IMG/VR virus record: IMGVR_UViG_3300043411_000467
Location: 1-25,717 of that record
DNA from: a virus
Direction: 5' to 3' (one strand)
DNA: 25,717 nucleotides
Numbering within the stretch: position 1 is the first letter of the stretch; each line of letters opens with the position of its first letter. A program made the position numbers and the translations under genes. The notes below the pieces were generated by a model, which was not told where the DNA came from, did not search any database, and saw nothing but the letters and a program-made list of their open reading frames with translations. This document shows, in pieces, positions 16,660 to 23,479 of this stretch.

Positions 16660-17430
16660 ATGGAAAAATACGAAACAATAAATAATAAACAAGCCAAAAG
16701 CCTTTTAAAAAAAATGGCTACTAAATATGGTGAGACTTCTAATATATATTTAGAGATAGAAGATTGCGTAGAACAATTTACATTGTCCGATGATACTATG
16801 AATTGGCCTAGTAGATCCGTAGTAATATTAAACAAGACATTAGAAAAATGTAGGGTACTAGAAGAAATGAAAAAACAATCATTAGCAGAACAAAAATTGC
16901 GAAGACTTATTCGTAATGAAATTAAAAGAATAGTTGAAGCGCCCAATTTCGATGACATGAGTTCCGGGATGCAGCGCAGAAGATCGGCAACCGACGCTGT
17001 GAATAACGCAAAAGGCGGAGAAGTTATAAATACGCCAAAAGGTGACTTTCAGGCGGTAAAATCTATTAAATCAATAGAATTAAAACCAGGCGATGTATTT
17101 TTAAGTACATATAATCAATTCAACCAAGGAGCTGAAATACATGAGTTTGTGGGAATTACTGACGATTCTACTAAATACGGAGAACAATTTGAAAAGCAGA
17201 AAAAGGTAACATTTAAAACTGTTAAAGATTGTTTGCGTCATTATAAAGTATCCTCGTTGAAAGCTTTAGAAGAATTGCAAAGGAAAAATGAATATGGTTA
17301 CCAATCATATATGTGTGTTAAAGATTTAATAGACGGAGATTCGGGCGCCTGGTTCTATATATATCAAGGTAAATGGTGCCGCGGTTCTGGTGCAGAAAAA
17401 TTATCATTCACATTGCTAAAACGTGTATAA
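16660..17430 (+). CDS. Two-part head-associated protein with an internal capsid-targeting-like peptide
   Basis: No family is recognised for this 256-residue protein. Residues 1-75 form a helical domain (KQAKSLLKKMATKYGE and on). Residues 80-94, LRRLIRNEIKRIVEA, match the leader seen at the N-terminus of neighbours, with a consensus gp21 site IVE93 before A94. The C-terminal ~160 residues are mixed, including GDVFLSTYNQF, HEFVGITDD, YQSYMCVKDLIDG and WFYIYQGKWC, and look like a compact beta-containing domain. Cleavage would yield two products of about 93 and 163 residues. It lies 9 nt after the protease gene with an AAAAGG site. Whether the arrangement is a fusion of two genes or a true processed precursor cannot be decided here. 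Confidence 0.65.
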   Translation: MEKYETINNKQAKSLLKKMATKYGETSNIYLEIEDCVEQFTLSDDTMNWPSRSVVILNKTLEKCRVLEEMKKQSLAEQKLRRLIRNEIKRIVEAPNFDDMSSGMQRRRSATDAVNNAKGGEVINTPKGDFQAVKSIKSIELKPGDVFLSTYNQFNQGAEIHEFVGITDDSTKYGEQFEKQKKVTFKTVKDCLRHYKVSSLKALEELQRKNEYGYQSYMCVKDLIDGDSGAWFYIYQGKWCRGSGAEKLSFTLLKRV

Positions 17431-17433
17431 AAT

Positions 17434-17808
17434 ATGAAAACAAAATCAATGATAAAATTACTAGAAGGATTTGGCGATGACCAAGTTAAATTTTCTAAAG
17501 ATGAAAGAAAAGCATTCTTAGAGAATATAAGAAACTTTAGTAGATATAGCGAATCTATCTATCGTTCTGCTAAACTTGCTGAAATTGCCGAAGAGATTGG
17601 ACAAACTATTAAAGTTGCCCAACAAATGAATTTACAAGAAACCGATGGTTGGTTTGATAATGTAACGGTAAGTCGCCATAATAAAAGAATGGAAGAGGCT
17701 TATAAAACATTCCAAAATTCAGCCAAGGAAGTATCCGTTCTCCAACAAAGAATGGAATCCGCGTATGAAGACATAGCAGAAACATTGAAAAAATATTACG
17801 ACGTATAG
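17434..17808 (+). CDS. Conserved T4-like head-module protein with cleavable leader
   Basis: This 124-residue helical protein resembles an uncharacterised protein found close to the protease and capsid genes in large T4-like aquatic phages. Recognisable stretches are FSRYSESIYRSAKLAEIAEE, QETDGWFDNVTVSRH and LQQRMESAYEDIAETL. Its first residues, MKTKSMIKLLE then G12, give a very short targeting leader with a consensus gp21 site after E11. It begins 3 nt after the preceding stop with no clear Shine-Dalgarno. No enzymatic motif is visible. A structural or internal head role is likely from position and leader, but its function is unknown. Confidence 0.75.
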   Translation: MKTKSMIKLLEGFGDDQVKFSKDERKAFLENIRNFSRYSESIYRSAKLAEIAEEIGQTIKVAQQMNLQETDGWFDNVTVSRHNKRMEEAYKTFQNSAKEVSVLQQRMESAYEDIAETLKKYYDV

Positions 17809-17818
17809 AATATTAAAC

Positions 17819-18058
17819 ATGAATAAAAAGTTTCAAAAAAGAATAGATTCGATAATACCCGGACAAAGCACCGCGGTACGAGTAGTAGATAATGATATAT
17901 CTTATGCTCTAAGGTTATTTAAAAAAGAAGTTAAAGACTCGAATAAATTAAAAGAGTATTATTCCAGAAAAGAATTTACAAAGCCAAGTATTATACGCCG
18001 GGAACAATTAGCCCTGGCAAGATATAAAAATACCAAGGGATTGATGAATGAAAATTAA
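17819..18058 (+). CDS. rpsU: Phage-encoded ribosomal protein bS21
   Basis: This 79-residue protein resembles bacterial 30S subunit protein bS21. After a short lead, VRVVDNDISYALRLFKKEV, KEYYSRKEFTKPSIIRR and EQLALARYK follow the bS21 order: a VxVxxNxxxxxALRxFKR-type helix, an RRREFYEKP-type helix and turn, and a basic C-terminal helix. bS21 binds near the anti-Shine-Dalgarno end of 16S rRNA, and viral copies are known from aquatic phages. The gene sits in the late head region, 10 nt after the previous stop and with no clear Shine-Dalgarno of its own. It overlaps the next gene by 11 nt. A role in reprogramming host ribosomes for late phage mRNAs is inference. Confidence 0.82.
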   Translation: MNKKFQKRIDSIIPGQSTAVRVVDNDISYALRLFKKEVKDSNKLKEYYSRKEFTKPSIIRREQLALARYKNTKGLMNEN

Positions 18059-18575
18059 ATTAACAGACATACTAAAATCTAAACTATTAACTGAAGCAAA
18101 GATCAAATATGGTCTTAAATCAGTAAGTGGTGGATTTAATGATGGAGTAGATATTGTTCCCGGTAAAAATATATCCGCAGGAAAAATACTCATCAATGTA
18201 ACTCTATATGGTGGAGGTAGTAAAGATTGGCATGCTTTTCCTGCTCCATCCCAAGTACAAGAATATATTAATGCTTGGCAAGAAGCCCAAACCACAGGAG
18301 ATCCAATATCAAATGATATCGAGGTTAATATAGAAGCATACTATAGTCTAATTAAAAAAGAAATTGGCATTAATCTAATTAAGGCATTACAAGAGTTTGA
18401 CCAAAAAGCATCCCAGATAATTAAATCATCTGTGGCAGCAGTAAATCGTAGATATGCTCCGGAAGAACAACCCGAGGAAGAACAACCGCGCGCGGAACCA
18501 AAACCTAAACCACAAGTACAAGCTCCTCAACAACAAAGAAGACCAGTAGATCCAAGAAAACAACAAGGTGTATAA
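18048..18575 (+). CDS. Candidate internal head protein with leader and proline/glutamine-rich tail
   Basis: This 175-residue protein begins KLTDILKSKLLTE then A17, a clear capsid-targeting-like helix ending in a consensus gp21 site after E16. The central part, about 17-135, is an unrecognised mixed domain (GLKSVSGGFNDGVDIVPGKN, then KILINVTLYGGGSKDW). The last ~45 residues are low-complexity and rich in P, E, Q and R (EEQPEEEQPRAEPKPKPQVQ), probably disordered. It overlaps the bS21 gene by 11 nt and is followed directly by another leader-bearing small gene. Delivery inside the head with the DNA is plausible from the leader; the biochemical function is unknown. Confidence 0.72.
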   Translation: MKIKLTDILKSKLLTEAKIKYGLKSVSGGFNDGVDIVPGKNISAGKILINVTLYGGGSKDWHAFPAPSQVQEYINAWQEAQTTGDPISNDIEVNIEAYYSLIKKEIGINLIKALQEFDQKASQIIKSSVAAVNRRYAPEEQPEEEQPRAEPKPKPQVQAPQQQRRPVDPRKQQGV

Positions 18576-18576
18576 G

Positions 18577-18816
18577 ATGAAGAAATTAAGACTTAGCGAT
18601 ACTATTAAGAAAGATTTGAATGAAGTTGATTATGGCGGTAATAAAAATGAACTGGATAATCGTTTATTTGTAGCTCTTAATGACCTAGCACAGCTGTGTT
18701 CATATTTAGGAGACGCTCAGAAAAAAATTAGTAATAAAGAAGTAAATAAATTTAGAAACGAACTTCGGCAAAGATATAAGCGAGTCGACGAGTACATTGA
18801 AAAATACGCAAAATAA
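18577..18816 (+). CDS. Small helical candidate head protein with leader-like N-terminus
   Basis: The product is 79 residues from the ATG at 18577; a GTG three codons earlier lies inside the previous gene and is less likely. The start, KKLRLSDTIKKDLNE then V17, resembles the targeting leaders of neighbours, but V at P1' does not fit the A/G/S rule, so cleavage is uncertain. The rest is charged and helical (RLFVALNDLAQLCSYLGDAQ, then KFRNELRQRYKRVDEYIEKY). It is the last gene before the 123-nt leader of the scaffold/capsid unit. No family is recognised. Confidence 0.65.
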   Translation: MKKLRLSDTIKKDLNEVDYGGNKNELDNRLFVALNDLAQLCSYLGDAQKKISNKEVNKFRNELRQRYKRVDEYIEKYAK

Positions 18817-18832
18817 TGGTTTTCTATTTTTG

Positions 18833-18855
18833 AATTATATATATTTGTATAATAC
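18833..18855 (+). promoter_or_regulatory. Candidate late promoter of the scaffold-capsid unit
   Basis: The 123-nt gap between 18816 and 18940 opens with AATTATATATATTTGTATAA, sharing its 12-nt core with the elements before 8352 and 24567. With the terminator at 21530-21560 it would define a separate transcript for scaffold and capsid protein, the most heavily needed products. Confidence 0.55.
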
Positions 18856-18873
18856 TAGATCTCAATATCTAGT
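18854..18873 (+). other. Leader hairpin 1 of the scaffold-capsid transcript
   Basis: ACTAGAT (18854-18860) is an exact inverted repeat of ATCTAGT (18867-18873) with a 6-nt loop. It lies immediately downstream of the candidate promoter, so it would be near the 5' end of the mRNA. It may stabilise the transcript or act as a binding site. There is no T-tract, so it is not a terminator. Confidence 0.5.
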
Positions 18874-18898
18874 CAATAATGTTTATCTAACAACATAT

Positions 18899-18920
18899 TA
18901 AGAATTCCCCAATATTCTTA
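18899..18920 (+). other. Leader hairpin 2 of the scaffold-capsid transcript
   Basis: TAAGAAT (18899-18905) is an exact inverted repeat of ATTCTTA (18914-18920) with an 8-nt loop containing TCCCC. It ends 19 nt before the scaffold start codon, just before the GATAAGGAAAAG ribosome-binding region. Its position could influence ribosome loading. Confidence 0.45.
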
Positions 18921-18939
18921 CGATAAGGAAAAGTAATCA

Positions 18940-19824
18940 ATGAATGATTTACTAAAAGACGCAATTGCAGATGCAAAGGCAGTACGAGACACTGCATACG
19001 CAAGCGCAAAGGCAACATTAGAAGAAGCGTTCCAGCCAACTATTCAACGGATGATTTCATCTAAGTTAGCTGAAGAAGAAGGTGACGAAGAAGAATTCGA
19101 AACAGAACCAGAAATGGAAGCACCTGCCCCCGAGGCAGAAGCACCAGTAGCAGAACCAGAAATGGAAGCACCTGCACCAGAACCTGAATACGAAGAAGAG
19201 GAAGATTTAGAGCTTGAAGCTTTAATTCGCGAATTGGAAATGGAAGATGAGGATGAATTTATGGCAGAAGGTGATTACATGGACGACGGCGAAGAAGCTG
19301 TACCAGCTGAAATGGGCGATTCTTTAGACGAAAATGATGATTTAGATTTGGAATTGGAATCATTAATTCGCGAATTAGAAGGTGAAGATGAATTTGAAGC
19401 TGAACCTGAAATGGAAGACGAACCAGTTATGGAACGCAGACGTGTTTCTCGAACAATCCAAAATGAAAACAAACAGTTAAAGAAAAAGTTAAATGAAGCA
19501 TATACTGCTATTTCTACTTTGAAAACTGCCATTGCGGATGTAAATTTATTAAATGCAAAATTAATGTATTGCACTAAAGTATTACGCGGATCTAATTTAT
19601 CAGAAGAAGCGCAAACTAAAGTGTTGAAGCAATTTGATCGAGCATCTAATATTAGAGAAGTGAAATTGATTTATACTACATTAGTTGAGTCTATTAAGAA
19701 AAAAGCAACCGTGTCAAAAAGAATTACCGAAGGTGCGTCAAAACGACAAGTTGCAATTACTAATAAATCCAACGAATTTAGTTTTGCACCACGATGGCAG
19801 CACATCGCGGGTATTAAGAAATAA
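18940..19824 (+). CDS. 22: Prohead scaffolding core protein (gp22-like)
   Basis: This 294-residue protein would form the internal scaffold on which the capsid shell assembles and which is later degraded by the protease. Residues 1-45 are helical (LLKDAIADAKAVRDTAYASA). Residues about 48-170 are extremely acidic with repeated E-P-A and ELE/EDE blocks. The C-terminal part from about 170 has the conserved gp22-type helix NENKQLKKKLNEAYTAISTL and LLNAKLMYCTKVLRGSNLSE. Protease-type sites are visible at LEE29 before A30 and at RITE before G near the C-terminus. It is directly followed by the capsid gene, as in T4. A promoter-like element and two hairpins lie in its leader. Confidence 0.9.
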   Translation: MNDLLKDAIADAKAVRDTAYASAKATLEEAFQPTIQRMISSKLAEEEGDEEEFETEPEMEAPAPEAEAPVAEPEMEAPAPEPEYEEEEDLELEALIRELEMEDEDEFMAEGDYMDDGEEAVPAEMGDSLDENDDLDLELESLIRELEGEDEFEAEPEMEDEPVMERRRVSRTIQNENKQLKKKLNEAYTAISTLKTAIADVNLLNAKLMYCTKVLRGSNLSEEAQTKVLKQFDRASNIREVKLIYTTLVESIKKKATVSKRITEGASKRQVAITNKSNEFSFAPRWQHIAGIKK

Positions 19825-19829
19825 CAAAC

Positions 19830-19835
19830 AAGGAG
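19830..19835 (+). promoter_or_regulatory. Strong Shine-Dalgarno AAGGAG of the capsid gene
   Basis: A perfect AAGGAG lies 4 nt before the capsid ATG at 19840. It contrasts with the weak or absent sites before several other genes, consistent with high capsid expression. Confidence 0.75.
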
Positions 19836-19839
19836 TAAA

Positions 19840-21501
19840 ATGAATATTCAAGATTTACTGCCTAAAGATTACCAAACACATCGTAAAAGGGAAATTCTAG
19901 CTCTTACTTCTAAATGGAGAAAGACTGGATTACTTGAGGGTCTAGACGGTCCTGATGCGGGTAATATGGCACAATTGCTTGAGAACCAAGCAAGACAATT
20001 AGTAACTGAAGCCAATAGAACTGGTGCAGAAACTAATTCAGAAGAATGGGCAGGTATTGCACTTCCATTAGTGCGAAGAGTATTTGCGGATATATCTTCA
20101 AAAGAATTTGTATCGGTTCAACCGATGAATTTACCAAGTGGACTAGTATTCTTCCTAGACTTTAAGTATGGAACAGGACAACCTGGATTTAATACTGCAG
20201 CTGGTAAGAATTCGCAGAATGACTCGTTATTTGGTATAACTGACTCTAACAAAGGTACTACAACTAATCCTTATGGTGACACAACTCCATGGGAAGGTTT
20301 ATATGGACCAGGTAGATTCGGATATACAATTAACGATTATAGTTCATCTGCAACTACAAGAGGTGCTACATTAAGTACATCTAACTTTACTACAGGTTCT
20401 GTAGCTGCTACTGATTATAACTTTAATAGTTTATTCAGCGGATCTATCGTTGCTGTTGGATCTAGATTGAAAAAAATCACTGTATCGCAATCAAGATTTT
20501 CTAACCCAGATTTAAAATCAGTTAGAGCTTGGACTATTACGAATAGCACAGGTACGTTGGTTTATGATATGTATCCAGAATTTACTAAGTATAACACTAC
20601 TGCGAAGACAGTAACATTTATTGTTTCATCTTCAATTGGTGGTGCTACGGATGCATTGAAATTTAATTACCACAAACAACCAACCGATATTACTAGAGGT
20701 GACTTTGAAGAAGGTCGTACTCAAAGTGGTGCAGGTACGGAAGCGTTGGATATTCCAGAAATCAATCTTGAATTCCGTTCGGAAGAAATTGTTGCTAAGA
20801 CGCGTAAGCTGAAAGCAAAATGGACACCAGAATTTGCGCAAGATATTAACGCATACCAAAACATTGATGCGGAAGCGGAATTAACATCTATTTTAGGTGA
20901 ATATATTTCTCAGGAAATTGACCTTGAAATATTAGATATGTTAATCCACGATGCACAAACAATTGAATATTGGGATGCGAGATTAGGATTCGAATTTAAT
21001 GGTACAAATGCATTCAATCAAACTTCTGCGAACGCAGCGGCTTACAACCAAGGAACATGGTTCCAAACGTTGGGAACAAAAATGCAAAAAGTATCGAACC
21101 GAATTCACACTAAAACATTACGAGGTGGTGCTAACTTCTGCGTAGTTTCTCCAACGGTTGCAACAATCCTAGAATCTATTCCTGGATATGCTGCTGACAC
21201 AGATGGCGACAAAATGAAGTTTGCAATGGGTGTTCAAAAGGTTGGATCACTTAATAGCAGATTCCAAGTTTATAAGAATCCTTATATGACTGAGAACTGC
21301 ATATTGATGGGATTCCGAGGAAGTCAGTATTTGGAAACAGGTGCGGTGTACGCGCCATATATTCCATTAATGATGACACCACTTGTATTAGACCCTGATA
21401 ACTTCACACCAAGAAAAGGTGTGATGACCAGGTACGCGAAGAAGATGTTAAGACCTGAATTTTATGGTAAGATTTATGTGAATTCATTGAATACACTTTA
21501 A
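19840..21501 (+). CDS. 23: Major capsid protein (gp23-like)
   Basis: This 553-residue protein is the main HK97-fold shell protein. The N-terminus parallels T4 gp23: SKWRKTGLLEGLDG resembles the T4 KWKPLLEGEG segment, and QLVTE57 before A58 is the expected gp21 processing site (T4 cuts after E65). The mature part has IALPLVRRVFADISSKEFVS, VQPMNLPSGLVFFLDFKYG, RKLKAKWTPEFAQDI and LILDMLIH-type gp23 segments. The C-terminal region contains MLRPEFYGKIYVNSLNTL. An insertion around residues 150-290 is rich in S, T and G. Length is close to T4 gp23 (521). It has the strongest ribosome-binding site of the region and is followed by an intrinsic terminator. Assignment is very secure. Confidence 0.97.
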   Translation: MNIQDLLPKDYQTHRKREILALTSKWRKTGLLEGLDGPDAGNMAQLLENQARQLVTEANRTGAETNSEEWAGIALPLVRRVFADISSKEFVSVQPMNLPSGLVFFLDFKYGTGQPGFNTAAGKNSQNDSLFGITDSNKGTTTNPYGDTTPWEGLYGPGRFGYTINDYSSSATTRGATLSTSNFTTGSVAATDYNFNSLFSGSIVAVGSRLKKITVSQSRFSNPDLKSVRAWTITNSTGTLVYDMYPEFTKYNTTAKTVTFIVSSSIGGATDALKFNYHKQPTDITRGDFEEGRTQSGAGTEALDIPEINLEFRSEEIVAKTRKLKAKWTPEFAQDINAYQNIDAEAELTSILGEYISQEIDLEILDMLIHDAQTIEYWDARLGFEFNGTNAFNQTSANAAAYNQGTWFQTLGTKMQKVSNRIHTKTLRGGANFCVVSPTVATILESIPGYAADTDGDKMKFAMGVQKVGSLNSRFQVYKNPYMTENCILMGFRGSQYLETGAVYAPYIPLMMTPLVLDPDNFTPRKGVMTRYAKKMLRPEFYGKIYVNSLNTL

Positions 21502-21529
21502 TCTTTAGGTATTGATTAATTTTAATAAG

Positions 21530-21560
21530 AGCCGGGGACGAATAATCCTCGGCTTTTTTT
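21530..21560 (+). terminator. Rho-independent terminator after the capsid gene
   Basis: AGCCGGGGA (21530-21538) pairs with TCCTCGGCT (21546-21554), a 9-bp GC-rich stem with one G-T wobble and a 7-nt loop, followed by a T-tract to 21560. It lies 28 nt after the capsid stop. It is the only convincing intrinsic terminator in the window. Confidence 0.92.
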
Positions 21561-21572
21561 ATGTTATTCCCG

Positions 21573-21598
21573 GATTATTTATATTTATATTAAAAAGG
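21573..21598 (+). promoter_or_regulatory. AT-rich promoter-like element after the capsid terminator
   Basis: The gap between the terminator and the gene at 21605 contains ATTATTTATATTTATATTAA followed by AAAGG. It is a weaker relative of the AATTATATATAT elements. Because the terminator should stop upstream transcription, a new promoter is expected here. Confidence 0.4.
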
Positions 21599-21604
21599 AA
21601 TTCT

Positions 21605-21841
21605 ATGCCATCATCTTCGGATAAACAAAGGCGGTTATTCAGTGTAGTTAAATCGGTACAATCCGGTGAGGCAGATCCTGAAACCGTTTCCGATAAAGTT
21701 AAACAATTAGCAAAGAAATTGGATAAACAAACAGTTGACGATTTTGCTAAGTCAGAAGAAAGATCCCAACCATACAAAACCGAATCATTACGTAGAGTAT
21801 CTGGAATGTTAAGAGAAATCAATAAAAAAAAATATGGATAA
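21605..21841 (+). CDS. Small conserved phage protein (DUF3008-like), unknown function
   Basis: The product is 78 residues from the ATG at 21605, which has an AAAAAGGAA site. A longer frame opening at 21512 would run through the capsid terminator and is rejected. The start MPSSSDKQRRLFSVVKS and the motif QTVDDFAKSEE follow the layout of short phage proteins of the DUF3008 type: S-x-K-Q-R at the start, a linker, and an E/D-DFA near the end. The family's function is not known to me; it is basic and may bind nucleic acid or virion components. It overlaps the PhoH-like gene by 8 nt and is probably the first gene of the transcript after the terminator. Confidence 0.7.
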   Translation: MPSSSDKQRRLFSVVKSVQSGEADPETVSDKVKQLAKKLDKQTVDDFAKSEERSQPYKTESLRRVSGMLREINKKKYG

Positions 21842-22496
21842 TACTAATACAAAAAGACAACCAAAGTCCGATATTAAATTTTCAATCACATTATCAGAGG
21901 AACAAAAAAGAGCAAAAGAACAAATATTAACACACGCATTCAATTTTATTGAAGGGAAAGTTGGTAGTGGTAAAACATTAGTTGCTTGCCAAATTGCATT
22001 GGATTTATTTTTTAAACGAGATGCTCAGAAAATAGTAATTACCAGGCCAACTGTAGGAACAGAAGATAATGGATTTTTACCTGGAACATTTGAAGAGAAG
22101 ATGGAACCTTGGATGGTTCCAATTCGAGATAATATGCGGAAGGTATATAACTATCCAGAAAAGCTGGATAAGCATTTTAAAAATAATGATATCGAATTAG
22201 TATCATTATCCCACTTCCGCGGTAGAACATTTGAGAATGCAGTTTGTATTATAGATGAATTTCAAAACCTAACCAAACAGCAATTAGCAATGGCATTGGG
22301 TAGATTGGGAAAAGGAAGTATTATGATATTCTGCGGTGACAGTAAGCAAATAGATTTAAAACAAGCTAACGATTCCGCAGTACATGATGTAGCAAAATTA
22401 GAAAGTAGCAGATTCGTTTATCGTGTTAAATTAATGGAAAATCATAGACACGAAGCAGTAGACGATGTATTGAATTTATTATACAATTATCATTAA
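21834..22496 (+). CDS. phoH: PhoH-like P-loop ATPase
   Basis: This 220-residue protein is a PhoH-family ATPase, common in aquatic phages and related to the helicase-like PhoH core. It has Walker A GKVGSGKT at 41-48, the characteristic KIVITRPTVGTEDNGFLPGT segment, SLSHFRGRTFENAVCIIDEF with Walker B D141/E142, and IMIFCGDSKQIDL. The cellular role of phage PhoH is unsettled; proposals include phosphate stress response and RNA processing, and none can be chosen from sequence. The protein is compact, lacking the KH or PIN extensions of some bacterial relatives. It overlaps the previous gene by 8 nt and precedes an unknown leader-bearing gene by 7 nt. Confidence 0.94.
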   Translation: MDNTNTKRQPKSDIKFSITLSEEQKRAKEQILTHAFNFIEGKVGSGKTLVACQIALDLFFKRDAQKIVITRPTVGTEDNGFLPGTFEEKMEPWMVPIRDNMRKVYNYPEKLDKHFKNNDIELVSLSHFRGRTFENAVCIIDEFQNLTKQQLAMALGRLGKGSIMIFCGDSKQIDLKQANDSAVHDVAKLESSRFVYRVKLMENHRHEAVDDVLNLLYNYH

Positions 22497-22503
22497 GGAA
22501 TTT

Positions 22504-23469
22504 ATGCCATTAAAACCAAACAGACAAATAGGCAAACGATCTAGAAAAGAAGATGTATTAGATGCCAAAAAGAATCGCACCTGGATAACTCCTAAAGGTA
22601 AGAAGTACGAATTTGATTATGAGAAGCAAGGAAGTAGATATATATTTATATTAATCTACAAAGATAATAGAATGAGAGTTCCCGAATCTGATTGGAACCG
22701 AACTGATATAGATGATTTAATAAATTCAATGGAAAAAGGTATGGCAATAGAAAATAAAAAATCAAATCGACTACGACAAATAATTAAAGAAGAAATTCGA
22801 CACGTAATGAATGAAACTGAATTGACACCTGGAAGTTGGGCATCGGACTCCCAGATAGACGAATATATATTAGCTAATGGTGGCACAGATGACGATATAG
22901 AAGACTGGAGAAATTTGACAGACTATGGGGATATACAATCGGCCCGGGTTGAATATGTTTCTGATGCCAACGAATTTTTAAAAAAATATAATTTAAGAGT
23001 TTCGGGAGTCCGGGAAACTAAAGATGGCAATGAGTTAGAATGGAAAATATATAAAAAAACCGACCCGATTGGTAATTATGATTTTGAGAAAATACAAAAG
23101 TTAGCTAATAAATTAGGTTTCACACAAGGTGTTATTGATATCAAGACTAAGAGAATTAATCCTGGGACGGATAAACCTAAAAAAAATCAACATGCTACAG
23201 TGATACCGTTTTCATTAAAAGATGAAATGACTTGGGTAACCGGTGGATTGCGTCATATAGGTAAAAAAATACAAGTATCTAGAACAGAAGCAAAAAAAGT
23301 ATGGGATTCGAACGAAGTTAAATTTAAAAAATTCCATAAAGCATTGCAACAACTAGTTGGTAACGATAATGTATCCATTCGGTGGTATGTAAAAAATTCC
23401 AATTTTGGTGGACCTGTATCTGGTCTTGGGGTAAATTTAGCCCCAACTGTAATATTCAAATTTAAATAA
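22504..23469 (+). CDS. Two-part unknown protein with internal capsid-targeting-like peptide
   Basis: No family is recognised for this 321-residue protein. Residues 1-85 form a basic domain (NRTWITPKGKKYEFDYEKQG, RYIFILIYKDNRMRVP). Residues 90-105, LRQIIKEEIRHVMNE then T105, closely match the targeting leaders of neighbouring genes, although T after E does not fit the strict A/G/S rule. The C-terminal ~215 residues contain NEFLKKYNLRVSGVRET, a lysine-rich central part, and an ending GGPVSGLGVNLAPTVIFKF. A separate start at the ATG at 22741 or 22807 cannot be excluded. It is preceded by AAGGAATTT. Its internal leader makes it the third protein here with the pattern domain, leader, domain. Confidence 0.62.
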   Translation: MPLKPNRQIGKRSRKEDVLDAKKNRTWITPKGKKYEFDYEKQGSRYIFILIYKDNRMRVPESDWNRTDIDDLINSMEKGMAIENKKSNRLRQIIKEEIRHVMNETELTPGSWASDSQIDEYILANGGTDDDIEDWRNLTDYGDIQSARVEYVSDANEFLKKYNLRVSGVRETKDGNELEWKIYKKTDPIGNYDFEKIQKLANKLGFTQGVIDIKTKRINPGTDKPKKNQHATVIPFSLKDEMTWVTGGLRHIGKKIQVSRTEAKKVWDSNEVKFKKFHKALQQLVGNDNVSIRWYVKNSNFGGPVSGLGVNLAPTVIFKFK

Positions 23470-23479
23470 TTGGCAACCA

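Noticed and set aside
18568-18576. GTG start for the small gene at 18577
   Set aside because: Only three extra codons inside the previous gene; the ATG at 18577 restores the leader pattern seen in neighbours.
21512-21604. N-terminal extension of the small gene after the capsid
   Set aside because: It would translate through a strong intrinsic terminator; the ATG at 21605 has a good ribosome site and matches the family start.
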